This document shows, one piece after another, positions 11,004-22,374 of a stretch of DNA of 64,000 nucleotides. The stretch lies in assembly GCA_033239005.1 (NCBI GenBank), contig BSQZ01000010.1:9997001-10061000 (forward strand), given 5' to 3'. Source of the stretch: Lamellibrachia satsuma (taxonomy: Eukaryota; Annelida; Polychaeta; Sabellida; Siboglinidae). Numbering within the stretch: position 1 is the stretch's first letter; each line of letters begins with the position of its first letter. The position numbers and the translations under genes are program-made. The notes under the pieces are model-generated. The model did no database searches. It was not told where the DNA came from and saw only the letters and a program-made list of their open reading frames with translations.

Positions 11004-11492
11004 GTGGATAAAATTGTAAATAGAGGAGATGACATAACAGTATGCCTACCAGGGGCAAAAGTAGAGGATATAGCAGAGAAGGCAGGACAGGTCATGGGTG
11101 GTGGCACGGGAGGTGCTGTTCTCGTGCATGTGGGAACGAACAATGCAGATAAGGAGGGAACGTCAGCCATCATTGGTAAGTACAGGAGGTTGATCAAGAC
11201 ACTCAAAGAGGCACGAGTTGGGCAGATCGTATTGTCGGGGATATTACCAATAATGGGAGGCAGGGGTGAGGAATATAGGAACTGTAGAAGGATGGCGATC
11301 AACACACAGGTACAGAAGGTATGTATGGAGGAGGGAGTAGGCTTCGTAGACATGTGGTTAAACTTTGTGGGAAGAGGTGACTTTTTCATGAGAGATGGAC
11401 TTCATCTGACAGGGAAGGGCGCTGCAGTTCTTGCGTGTGAGTTTGTTAGAGTTGTCGACGAGGGCACAGGTACCATAGATTATTTAAACTAG
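11004..11492 (+). CDS. LINE-A ORF1 fragment, SGNH-hydrolase (esterase)-like domain
   Basis: A 162-codon open frame. VLVHVGTNNAD (near 11,122-11,154) matches the GTND-type block III of SGNH hydrolases, and DGLHLTGKGAAVLA (near 11,395-11,436) matches the C-terminal block carrying the catalytic Asp-x-x-His. This domain is typical of ORF1 proteins in CR1-like LINEs, where it is thought to assist the ribonucleoprotein, possibly through lipid or membrane binding. The N-terminal block I with the nucleophilic serine (GDS-type) is not clearly present. The open frame before GDDITVCLPGA is short, so the protein is N-terminally truncated. It lies about 90 bases upstream of the ORF2 remnant. Confidence 0.75.
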   Translation: MDKIVNRGDDITVCLPGAKVEDIAEKAGQVMGGGTGGAVLVHVGTNNADKEGTSAIIGKYRRLIKTLKEARVGQIVLSGILPIMGGRGEEYRNCRRMAINTQVQKVCMEEGVGFVDMWLNFVGRGDFFMRDGLHLTGKGAAVLACEFVRVVDEGTGTIDYLN

Positions 11493-11582
11493 ATGCGCAG
11501 GGGGAACTGACAGAGAAAACTCAAAGGAGTACTACTACAAATACACATCCAAAGAAATGTTCACCAATAATTTCAGACAATG

Positions 11583-12292
11583 AACTTAAATGTGTATGCT
11601 TAAATGCCAGGAGCATAGTAAATAAAAAAGTGAGTTAGACATTATGGTAGCAGATATTGATCCTCATGTAATAGGCATCACAGAATCATGGGCAAATGAA
11701 GATATAGTAGATGCTGAGTTAGCACTGACAGGCTATGTAATGTTTAGGAAGGATAGACGAGAAAGAAGGGAGGTGGAGTAATTTTGTATATTAAAGAATC
11801 TATCCAAGCATATGAAATTACTCTGAAAAGTGAAGCAGATAGTGTGGAAGCAATTTGGTGTAACATAGTTACCAGGAACTCAACATTAACAATAGGAGTA
11901 GTTTATCGTAGTCCTAACATAGGAGAAGAGGAAGATGTAAAATTACAAAAGGCAATAAGGGAGGTGAGCAATGGGGAATGTGTTATAATGGGTGATTTTA
12001 ACCATGGCCATATACAATGGGAATCATTAGAGAGTGCTGGAGGGACGACCATCAGTTTCTACTTCTAACACAGGATTGTTTCCTTACTCAACATGTCTTG
12101 GAACCAACCAGAGGTGGGAATGTGTTAGATTTAATTTTGTCTTCTCAAAATGAATTAGTTGACAATGTTAAAGTACACGAACCTTTGGGTTCAAGTGACC
12201 ATAACCAAATCCATTTTAATATAAAAGTAAAAACAGGGAATACATATAAAAACAATGGAGGAGGAACTTCAACAAAGGCAGATATAAAGTGA
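11583..12292 (+). pseudogene. LINE-A ORF2 endonuclease (APE-type) domain, frameshifted
   Basis: The AP-endonuclease-like domain nicks target DNA in target-primed reverse transcription. Recognisable pieces are CLNARSIVNK (near 11,600), GITESW (near 11,673), GVVYRSP (near 11,898), VIMGDFNHGHIQWE (near 11,980-12,020) and the SSDHNQIHF motif (near 12,195-12,220). The reading frame shifts near 11,625, near 11,775 and again between 12,030 and 12,045. The GDFN and SDH catalytic motifs themselves are intact. Confidence 0.85.
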
Positions 12293-14353
12293 TGAGAACA
12301 TATCTAGCAAATATAGATTGGAATAATTTGCTGAAGAACAAGACAGCAACAGAATGCTGGACTTGTTTAAAATATGAGATTGAGGGCATTATTGAGAAAT
12401 TTATTCCATTAAGAAAACAAGGGAAAAGATCCAGGAAAAAACACCTGTCAAAAGAAGCTATTAGAAAAATTGCTCACAAACAGATGCTGTGGAAGGTCTA
12501 TAAACACACTGGAAATGTAGAAGACTACACCAACTACAAAGAGGCACTTAACCTAGCTACTACTGAAATTAGAAAATCTAAAAGAACCTTTGAACAAAAA
12601 TTGGCAGGTAATATAAAAATGACAGCAAGAGTTTCTATGCTTATGTAAGGAGTAAACAGAAAGTTCGAGATAAGGTCGGACCACTGGAAAGCAACAGTGA
12701 AAACATAATTTCAGATGGGTTCCAAATGGCAGAGGTCCTGAATGAGTATTTCAGCTCAGTTTTTACCACAGAAGATATCAGCTCACTTCCAGTTCCATTA
12801 ACTAAATTTGAGGGCAATACATCAGAATATTTAGGGCAGTTATTTGTAACTCCTGAAATGATAGCAAAGAAAATTAAGAAGATGAAAGATAATAAATCAC
12901 CTGGAGTTGATGGGATACCACCAAAACTGCTAAAGGAAATTGTTGATCAAATTAGCACACCACTTGCAAACTTATTTAACTTGTCACTAGAAGAAGGAAT
13001 AGTTCCTTCAGAATGGAAAGAAGCAAACATTACGCCGCTGTTTAAGAAGGGATCGAGGAAGAAGCCAGAAAATTACAGACCAGTGAGTTTAACATCAGTT
13101 GTATGTAAATTACTTGAAACATTAATTAGAGACCACATGGTGGAACTCCTCATAAAACATAAATTAATAAATACATCTCAACATGGATTCCTAAAAGCAA
13201 GGTCATGTCTAACCAATCTCTTATGTTTTTAGAAGAAATTACAAAGTGGGTAGATCACGGGTCACCAGTGGATGTTGTCTACTTAGATTTTCAGAAAGCT
13301 TTCGATAAAGTGCCACATCAAAGATTGTTACTTAAACTAAAAGCCCATGGTATAGGCAATGATGTAATCAACTGGATAGAAAAGTGGCTTACACACAGAA
13401 GACAGAGAGTAATAGTAGATGGTAAGATTTCAAACTGGAAATCTGTTTTGAGTGGGGTACCACAGGGATCAGTGTTAGGCCCTATACTGTTTTTAATATA
13501 TATAAATGATTTGGAGGATGACATATCTAGCAAAGTACTCAAATTTGCAGATGACACAAAGGTATTCAGAAAGGTTACTAATGATACAGATAAACAAAGT
13601 TTACAGGATGATCTAGAAAAATTAGTTAAATGGTCAGAAAAATGGCAAATGTTATTCAATTTTGGGAAGTGTAAATGTATACACATAGGACATGGAAATA
13701 TGGATGAGGAATATAAAATGGGGGATGCTGTACTAGGTAGAACCACACAAGAAAAGGATTTAGGAGTAATATTTAATGCTGACATGAAAGTTTCAGAGCA
13801 ATGTGGGATTGCTGCTTCGAAAGGAAATCAAATTCTAGGCCTAATTAGGAGAACTATCACGTATAAGGAGAAACATCTAATTGTACCCCTGTACAAAGCA
13901 ATAGTTAGACCACATTTGGAATATTGTATTCAAGCATGGAGGCCATATCGTAAAAAAGACATAGATAAGCTAGAAAGAATACAACGAAGAGCAACTAAGA
14001 TGATTCCAGAATTAAGAGACCTTAGTTACGAAAGTCGCTTATTACAATGTGGTTTGACAACACTAGAGACCAGGAGACTAAGAGGAGACCAAATAGAAGT
14101 GTTTAAAATAGTGAACGGTTATGAGGATGTTGATAGGAATATGTTCTTCAAACTTAAAGAAGGCAGTAGAACCAGAGGACACAAAGCAGCATTAGTTAAG
14201 GAGCAGTGTAGGTTGGACATGAGAAAGTACTCATTCTCACAGAGGGTGATAAATGAATGGAACAAACTGCCAAACGATTGTGTTAATGCTAGTAGTGTGA
14301 ATATGTTTAAAAATAGAATTGACAGATATCTGATAAGGGCGGGCTACACATAG
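12289..14353 (+). pseudogene. LINE-A ORF2 reverse transcriptase, two frameshifts
   Basis: The linker before the RT is open at 12,289-12,648. The frame moves to 12,726-13,232, which holds the fingers (NKSPGVDGIPPKLL, ITPLFKKG, NYRPVSLTS), then moves again to 13,205-14,353. That last part holds the palm (DFQKAFDKVPH, SGVPQGSVLGP, FADDTK), the thumb-like connection and the C-terminal block with RGHK, YSFSQRVINEWN and NMFKNRID. The second break lies in TGTTTTTAGAAG near 13,225-13,235. The copy at position 50 has one more T there, so a single-base loss in a T run explains the shift. The final 382-codon frame is the longest intact LINE frame in the window. Confidence 0.9.
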
Positions 14354-14401
14354 ATGTGAAAATTGTTGGACTCTCGATAAGCCAATGGCTTCCTTGTCCA
14401 C

Positions 14402-14450
14402 TTGCCATCTGGAACTTGTTCGAGATGGCAATCTTGTTAAATCTTGTTAA
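14402..14450 (+). promoter_or_regulatory. LINE-A 3' hairpin and terminal repeats
   Basis: TTGCCATCT and AGATGGCAA form a perfect 9-bp stem with a 12-nt loop (14,402-14,431), followed by two copies of AATCTTGTTA. The same stem with a different loop is at 1230-1260 and 39,860-39,891. A 3' stem-loop plus short repeats is how related LINE reverse transcriptases are believed to recognise their RNA. Confidence 0.65.
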
Positions 14451-14469
14451 AAAAAATGAGTAAAACAAT

Positions 14470-15030
14470 AAACTCACATTGATTGATTGAAAATATGTTC
14501 TAAAAAACTACTAATTCCAGAGCATGTGCACCACACGACACATATAGACCATCTCAACAATGTCAAACTGATAGCATTATGACTTCATTATACCTACATA
14601 ATTAATGTAATTCTAACCGCGACTCCAAAGAGATATAATTGTGTGTGTGCTTATTACGACGCCGCTTCGAAATGTTTATTACGATACCTGCTTGGAATTT
14701 AGCTTTCTAAGACGACACAAAAACAAGTATTCATTATTTTTATTTTGCACCAAACTGTTCATACGCAATCTGCTTCCCTTTCTAATTCGAATAATTGTAT
14801 AATTGTAAGTCTGAATACAATTCTTAGACAAAGGAGGTTGGCAAGTTTCGCGAATGTGTAAGAATAGGATGATATTAGTGATCGAGTGGACGATGCAAGT
14901 CAGCCTGTTTATAACGTTCGATGACGGAGGAGTTAAATTTGTCTTCTTCGTCGTTGTTAGTTTTCATTCAATAAATTCAAACTAATCATTGATCTAAGGT
15001 AATAAAATTACCCCTGTGCTCGAATAAGAC
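14470..15030. repeat. Dispersed repeat shared with 46.07-46.27 and 37.56-37.70 kb
   Basis: 14,480-14,700 resembles 46,070-46,265, including the TTATTACGACACCG-type phrase. 14,740-14,880 resembles 37,580-37,700. No coding frame. Confidence 0.6.
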
Positions 15031-15990
15031 GTGTGACATTTTGTGGTATCCATCGTTGGTATGACTTGATAAAAAAGCAACTGACGTACATTTACACCAC
15101 ACTGGTTATAACAAACACGGCAGTTAGTGCAGCGGGGGAAAATCCTCGAGTCGCAGTTCGGCCAAAACTTAGATGTGACACATTGCTCTCACACATGCAG
15201 CCAAGCACAGTCAGGGTCGAGCGGGTGTTTTTGTAGCATACAACGAACTGTTCGCTGCGAAGACAATGAAGACAAATATGCAGTGTAACAAATGTGTTGG
15301 CGTGTTTGTGGCTTATTCCACACAATGGTTTGAGGTGCCAGTCATTGCAACGAAGCGACATGGCACGCAGATAGTTGTAGTTTCTACTAAGTTACGAGTT
15401 TGCAATTGTTTTTATATTCACGCGTTTTGGGTAAGTGCCAATATAGACGTTTGTACGGCTGTATTTGAATTAGAAACAACAATTATGTAGACTAATAGAC
15501 CTGGTTCCCGTGTGTGTTTGTGTGTGTGTGGGGGGAGGGGTGTATTAGCAACATCCGACGAGATATGTTTGCCACAGTCAGAAAAAAACATGTAGCTTAA
15601 CAAATGTGGTATGTGGTATGTATGTTTGACAATATATTGTAGGTTGTCGTGTCAAACATTCTAACGAAGCAAGTTAGCACGCATAAGCAGCGCCTTTTTG
15701 TATACTATATTACTGTTTTTCAATTGTTTCTTGAAAGATAACTGTTTCACTCTACCAAGTGTGTTTTTATGTATACCATTTGGGCCAGTGTCATGTTGAA
15801 AGCTGGAGTTGTTGTGTTTGACTTAGAAACACCCAATATATGTCTTGTTGCCGGCTTTGCTAATTTGATACTACGTCAGGACATTATTCCGCGGATATAT
15901 CAAATCTGTACAAAATATTGATGACATAATTCCCATAATCACCATACGCCTTGACACAATCGGACAGTCAACATTACCAGTTATTATAGC
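15030..15990 (+). repeat. Repeat A, two degenerate copies in tandem
   Basis: The AACGAAGCGACATGGCACGCAG module occurs at about 15,349-15,370 and, diverged, near 15,658-15,680. Both are followed by TTTCTAC- or TTTTTGTATACTATATTACT-type sequence as in the 4.3, 7.6 and 52.9 kb copies. The TTGCTCTCACACATGCAGCC block (15,183-15,202) corresponds to the 37,870 and 52,365 versions. Confidence 0.65.
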
Positions 15991-16158
15991 ACTGATACAT
16001 GATACACTGCCCTTCCACCTGCTGGCAGAATGGGATCGTACATTTATTTTTATTTTTTTTTTAATTTATATTCTTTCTACTCCGCCTACAGATAAAACAC
16101 GTGTAGTTTTAATAATGCCTTTTTCATTGTGTTACTTAACACGTAGATCTTATTATGT

Positions 16159-16470
16159 CTACACGTCTACTATCGATATGGCACGTTGCAAGTTGAGACA
16201 TGTCCACATTCTGCCTGTCTCTGTGTGGTTAAATTCTGTCTCGGGAAAAACTACATTTTGCTGGGCCAGGTATTGGCGCCGAAGGTTAGCTACTTTAAAG
16301 TGTTTCTCAGTGTCTATGTCATGGTCTGTGAGAGGCATGGCCCGCCAGCGTGACCGGCACATGGCATCAGCAGTTCTTGATTTAGGTGTGATATCGAAAG
16401 ATTTCAGGTCACGTTTCAAAATATTTTGTTTGTCTGTCACTGTCATTGTTTTATCCTGGATCAGTATTTC
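16159..16470 (-). pseudogene. LINE 3'-terminal fragment (LINE-D type)
   Basis: The minus-strand frame reads LKRDLKSFDITPKSRTADAM, then CRSRWRAM. The pattern RDLKxxxIxPxxWxxxAxxRxxWR is the recurrent C-terminal end of this LINE class. Some 95 codons are open, but the reverse transcriptase itself is absent, so it is a 5'-truncated remnant. Confidence 0.55.
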
Positions 16471-16479
16471 AGACTAAAC

Positions 16480-17494
<1,015 letters not shown>

Positions 17495-17829
17495 CCTATT
17501 AGAGACCAAACGTCCATCAAGCGACACTACGGTGTTTGATATTAAATTATCTTTCCATAGGAAGTAGGCCGACGGACACAAAGTTTATAATGTTTAGTTG
17601 GAAATCACATATTCCAGTTGTTACGCGGATTGGCATTTTAAACATTTCTCCACCAGTAACTTCCCATTTTGGAATATATGGAAAAAGATCCTACTTCTTA
17701 CGGCTCGAAAACCAGGAGTACACATCTTGCCGAATGCTTCGTGGTTTCTGATTTCACTGCGTTTTTCGGCATACTGAGGCAATAAACAAAATGTTGCACA
17801 GACAATCGGCACCAACAACCGTTTTCGGA

Positions 17830-18036
17830 AAACACACATGATATGTAAAGGCAAATTTGAAATGGCGAAAAAAATACGTATGCCAGTGATTGTGAACACG
17901 TCTGCATGCTGACATAATTGTTGGTTTGTTTGAATCCGTGGCAATGATCACGTCTGCGTTTTGAAAAAAGCTTGAGTTTAGTTTTAATGCGTGACGGAGG
18001 CCACGTACACATAGCAAGACATTCAGACTTTTGTGC
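17830..18036 (+). promoter_or_regulatory. Conserved upstream region of peptide gene 1
   Basis: This block matches 57,205-57,381 upstream of the second gene. Shared phrases include TGCCAGTGATTGTGAACACG, TGATCACGTCTGC and GGCCACGTACACATAG, the last containing a CACGT E-box-like core. Such conservation just 5' of the TATA box suggests shared regulatory elements, although recent duplication alone would also preserve it. Confidence 0.5.
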
Positions 18037-18043
18037 TATATAA
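18037..18043 (+). promoter_or_regulatory. TATA box of peptide gene 1
   Basis: TATATAAGG lies about 30 bases before a TCAGGA initiator-like site near 18,064-18,069. It is conserved in position at 57,382-57,389 in the paralogue. Confidence 0.7.
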
Positions 18044-18067
18044 GGTGGAATACTCGGTTAGATTCAG

Positions 18068-18126
18068 GACCAAAAGGAAAGGGTTTGAATCATCGTTGAA
18101 GGAAGACCTTCGTGTGGCTGAATCAG
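18068..18126 (+). other. Peptide gene 1, exon 1 (5' UTR)
   Basis: Non-coding leader from the predicted start site to the donor GAATCAG|GTAAGA. The sequence ACCTTCGTGTGGCTGAATCAG and its donor are conserved in the paralogue (57,412-57,466). The 5' boundary is inferred from TATA spacing. Confidence 0.55.
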
Positions 18127-18260
18127 GTAAGACGATTTGCTGTTTGTTTTAAGTACAATAGTGATTGCGTTAAAATATGTTGTACTTTTCGTCGTAGAAT
18201 AATATGTTTAACTGATTATTTGTCCTAAGCATTATGTTGCAAAGTTGCTTTGTAGAGACA

Positions 18261-20527
18261 ATGCGTGCGAGTGTCTTTTTACTTTTCGCCTTCCTGGCGT
18301 TGGCGTTTGTGGCAGCTTACGCAGCCGTTGAAGTAATTATCATTATTAATCATTTTTATTCCTACTGCTTTTCTCGTCTTTCAAACTGTGTACTGAGCGA
18401 ATGTAAACATAATGTAGGGTGGTATTACAGCATTACGACAAACGAAGACAGGCACACAGTGACATTGTTAAGAAAGCATCGCAGAGGAGGCGAACCGCAG
18501 TTAACCGTGTTTTGATTTTGTAACCTTACCAGGTAGCCATAATATGATTCTGATCGCAGGATCCTTGCGTTTCCTCATTGACCGACATCTATAAATAATT
18601 TCAGAGTTCCGGTTTTAATGGTACTTCAAAGTTATATAAAATCTACAGGTTAGTCTAAAATTTACCCAGGTGGTTTTTAAATGAACTCATGGATTTGGCC
18701 TGTTCTACTGGCTCAGGGAGGGTATTCCATGGCTCAGCCGCTATGAGAGGGAAAGCATACTTTGTTACATTTATATTTGCTATTCTGGTAAATAATGTTA
18801 TAGAGCGACCTACATTTACTATCCTCGGATATGCTTCCTCTCATTTTAAGAGTTTAGGTGCGTATTTATTGTGCAAACTTTTAAAAAACGTCTAGGGTGC
18901 TTTAAGTTATTTTAATCTTTCCACATAATGTTCGGTTACTCATACCTAATGAGGTAATTCTTTATTTTTGTTCTTCTCTACACATGTTCTACTACAGTAA
19001 TGTGTTTTTCCTTGTAAGGATACTATATTGCAATGGCGTAATCAATATGCATTGTCACCATTGTTTCATAAAATGCACGAATGTATCAGTGTAACTCGTT
19101 TGACTAATTATTGGGTTATTCAACAGAAAGAAGCAGATGATCCGAGTGTGGCTGTGAATGAAGACAGCGACGAGGCGTCCGGTGAGTGTCAAATACGAAA
19201 ATGAAGCTCACAATAGCGTGAACGTTCACATATAGATATGTTCATTATATGTATACACATGTATGAATGCATGCATCCATGCATACATACACATACACGT
19301 GTACACACACATGTACACAGTCAACCATACATACATGCCTACATACATACATACATACATACATACATACATACATGCATACATACATACACACATACAT
19401 GCATACATACATACATACATACATACATACATACATACATACATACATACATACATACATACATACATACATGTGAATGTAGTCTTTAATGCTCTCTGGC
19501 ATATTGTTACTATTGTTGAAATTAAATATTATATTAATTTATTTTTACCGACCTATCGTCTTCCGGTTCCATGGTCCACAAGGCTGCCGTGTCCATTCAC
19601 CAACTTGTTCTGGTTTTGGCCGTTGGTTCATCTTCATTCTTTGTTCCCCCCAGATCTTGACCTTTCGTTGTCTTCTTCTTCTTATCTTATTCAAGTATTA
19701 TAATTGTTCAGAGGCTATTGTTTTACTAGGAGTGTCGATAGCTCAGACTATTACACTAATGAAATGTACTTTTCACTCTGCACTCACATGCACTACTTAT
19801 TGTTCGTTGTGAAAAGAGTGTACAATAACAAAACAACCTTTGAATTATACATGTGCGAGCAGTTTATTACATCAATTCATTTATACAGGTGCACTTCATT
19901 TTTACAGTTGATGACGCTCGTGTAAAAAGAGGTATTGTATGGGTTATGCTTATTTATTTGTCTTTATTATTTTGGTCCATGAAATGTTTCTGTACGAATC
20001 CTATGTTAACGATGATGATGATAGTGAAACAGCCGCTATGTTCGATCGCTTTGTACAAGTTAACTCATTTGATCATAATTAGTTATAAAAATAATCTTGA
20101 TTTTGGCACTTGAACAAAACTGCGTTTTAGCTTAATAGTTATACAAAATAATCTTGATTTTGACACTTATGTGATTAATTTAAGTAGCATGTTAAAACTG
20201 ATGCTGATAGTGAAATATACATTTCAGTTGTTTATAAAAAATGCTAACATACATTTTGTTGCAGCAACAGCACCTGTCCCGCCCCTTCAATTCAGAGGTG
20301 GGAAAGGAAGGAGTCTGCATCAATACTATAGAAATGGCTGTTACTGCTACTCCTGGGAGTCTGGCTACGCCGTGGGTTTCGGTTCTGGATGCAAAAGCAA
20401 AGGAAACGTAGGCTGTTCAACTTACGTCTGGCACAATAACCATTGGCACTGGTGTGCCTCGGGTGACCGCACCAGCAGGTGCTACTGTAATGGCAACAGA
20501 GAGCGTGTCAGATGCTACGCCCCGTAA
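18261..20527 (+). CDS. Secreted eight-cysteine cationic peptide precursor, gene 1 (spliced)
   Basis: Four coding exons: 18,261-18,332, 19,127-19,181, 19,908-19,931 and 20,265-20,527, giving 137 residues. All junctions are GT-AG with intron phases 0, 1 and 1. Exon 2 of the transcript encodes a signal peptide (MRASVFLLFAFLALAFVAAYA). The next exon encodes an acidic pro-segment (EADDPSVAVNEDSDEAS). A 24-nt micro-exon ends in VKR, a dibasic cleavage site. The last exon encodes an 87-residue mature peptide rich in Arg, Gly, Trp and Tyr, with eight Cys spaced C-x-C-x14-C-x7-C-x12-C-x8-C-x-C-x8-C. This is the plan of many secreted antimicrobial peptide precursors, but I recognise no named family and a different secreted role is possible. 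The start is the first ATG after the acceptor and is conserved in the paralogue. AATAAA follows at 20,847. Confidence 0.85.
18640..18900 (-). pseudogene. Old LINE relic inside intron 2 of gene 1
   Basis: Minus-strand sequence aligns with 57,960-58,200 in the paralogue, where the frame reads as a LINE C-terminal block (FKLYDNESAPKLL, RGHTLK, RANINVRN, FPLKVSD). Here it is more decayed. Presence in both paralogues at the same intronic position shows it was inserted before the gene duplication. Confidence 0.6.
19322..19471. repeat. (CATA)n microsatellite in intron 3
   Basis: ACATACAT repeats with a few interruptions. The intron of the paralogue has a different, shorter simple repeat at the equivalent place. 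Confidence 0.95.
19908..19931 (+). other. Gene 1 micro-exon carrying the dibasic processing site
   Basis: The 24 nt between TTTTTACAG and GTATTG encode VDDARVKR across phase-1 junctions. Its counterpart at 59,516-59,539 has the same length, phase and KR end. Confidence 0.8.
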
Positions 20528-20846
20528 TGGCTGCATTCGCCAGGTGGCGAGGGTGTTTCGCGCCTCCTCCGTCAGGGGCTGCCACAACAAAAGCAGACGA
20601 CCGCAAGGCGATGCCGTTAACGTTATCACTCGACTGTATGAGATTGTGCAGCTACTAGTTTGGGTATAATTTCGTGTGATCTTGGAAACATTCAATTTAA
20701 CTACGGCTGCAATAATAACTATATCAGTGATTACTTCGAAACTAAGTTATAACTGGTAAACTGTTCTACAGCATGGCTGCTTACAAGCAGATGCGCCGTA
20801 TTAAAAAAATTGCATCGCATCGTACATGGTCAATGGGTCCCGTGGT

Positions 20847-20852
20847 AATAAA
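20847..20852 (+). terminator. Polyadenylation signal of gene 1
   Basis: AATAAA within GTGGTAATAAAACGTCTT, a block conserved at 60,386-60,391 downstream of gene 2. Confidence 0.7.
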
Positions 20853-21032
20853 ACGTCTTCAGCCAAAAATGGATTTGTTTTTGCCTATGATATTAGGTTT
20901 CCGGCAATCATTAAGGCGACGTTTTCGATTAGTTGAGCTAGATATGCCCATATTTAACTTTAATTTACTGTTACGTCACGGTAACCTTCCCAACAATCTC
21001 TACAACAACCAAATTCAAGGTTTGATCATATA

Positions 21033-21319
<287 letters not shown>

Positions 21320-21533
21320 CACACAATTATACAGCTTATGCTATACTTAGGGTTACATGTTCACAACGAATCCAGTAGGTGGTTACAACTCTCTCGCATG
21401 TAGTCTCGTTAATCCGACTCTCGCTCGCTCGAGTGACGCTACGAACTCGAATGCATTCGCCGAAAAATAGCATGGCCTCAGAAGCGTAGTTCCCGTGAAG
21501 CGCCAGCAACGAATCGGCGTCACTATCGAGATG

Positions 21534-22060
21534 CTACACACAAACATTCACATGCAAGTTGAAATCTCCAGTAATGTCGACCCTCCCAGTAGCACATTCG
21601 AGCGTTGCAGTTAACTCTTCAAATTGGTCCAGAAACACTGCAATGAACGACGACGGCGGATGGAAGACAGCAGGCACTGTGAGATGCTTGCATTGTGCTA
21701 TATTGTGTTCAAATGAGTTTTCAACAGAAATTTTATACGTAAATGACAGTTCAGTTTTGTGAACAATGCCAAGGCCACCACCTCTTTTCAGTTGTCTGCC
21801 AATTCCCGTGAATGAATACATCTACCGATGTTTTAATAATGCTCACCGAAATGAGCAGGTGTTTAGCCCAAACAAATTATATATTCACTGGAGTTAGATT
21901 GTGGACACAGGCTCCAATTCCCCTGGCAGTGCAAGCAGTTGTTAGTGACAATTGGTCTGATTGTTCTGGTGGTAATTCTAGTGGGCTACATTTCCTTAGA
22001 CCACTGGCATTGTTTTGGCCACCACTGATTCCTATGTGGGTCGGTGTAGCGTGACAAATT
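21534..22060 (-). pseudogene. LINE endonuclease-domain fragment, inverted
   Basis: Minus-strand frames give an NTCSFR-type start (near 21,845), then KRGGGLGIVHK (near 21,750-21,790), VFHPPSSFIAVFLDQFEEL (near 21,610-21,665) and VDITGDFNLHVN (near 21,545-21,585). RxGGGVG, YRPP and GDFN are landmarks of APE-type LINE endonucleases. The sequence differs from LINE-A (YRSP, GDFNHGH), so it is another family. Frames are broken upstream and the RT is missing. Confidence 0.65.
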
Positions 22061-22082
22061 CCCAGTTACTCCAGGTCATAGC

Positions 22083-22370
22083 TTAATAAGATTGAGCAAT
22101 ATTGCGATCCAAGGCAAACGCCCAGATGGTAAGTGGACAAGGAAGCCATTGGCTTATCGAGAGTCCAGCATTTGTAATCGTTGTGTAATCCACCCTGATG
22201 AGATATGTGTTATACATACTCACGTTCCTAGCAGTTACATAATCTCTAGATAATTTTTTCCATTCGTTTATTGTCCTCTGTAAGAATGAGTATTTCTTGA
22301 TATCCAATCTACACGGATCCTATACTAATATTACTTCATATCCTCTAGTTCTATTATCTTAGTAGTAGGC
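22083..22370 (-). pseudogene. LINE-A 3' fragment, inverted
   Basis: The minus strand reads MDIKKYSFLQRTINEWKKL, matching the LINE-A C-terminus (MRKYSFSQRVINEWNKL). It then continues into the shared 3' UTR phrase GTTGGACTCTCGATAAGCC (degenerate, 22,150-22,168). The region coding NMFKNRID is deleted or scrambled. It is a heavily 5'-truncated insertion. Confidence 0.75.
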
Positions 22371-22374
22371 GTGT

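Larger units (their letters stand above)
10990..14450 (+). mobile_element. LINE-A, nearly complete CR1-like non-LTR retrotransposon
   Basis: In order: the C-terminal part of ORF1 with an esterase-like domain (11,004-11,492), then ORF2 with an APE-type endonuclease (about 11,580-12,290) and a reverse transcriptase (12,289-14,353). A 3' end follows with a 9-bp hairpin (14,402-14,431) and two AATCTTGTTA repeats (14,429-14,450). An esterase ORF1 plus short terminal direct repeats instead of poly-A fits the CR1/L2 group. The 5' part of ORF1 and any promoter are missing, so the copy is 5'-truncated. ORF2 has several frameshifts and is not functional as it stands. Confidence 0.9.

Noticed and set aside
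13318..13785. Minus-strand 155-codon frame
   Set aside because: Antisense shadow of the LINE-A reverse transcriptase. The same shadow occurs at 38,874-39,434.
20417..20695. Minus-strand and alternate plus-strand frames over gene 1 last exon
   Set aside because: The spliced eight-cysteine frame is conserved in the paralogue; these frames are not.
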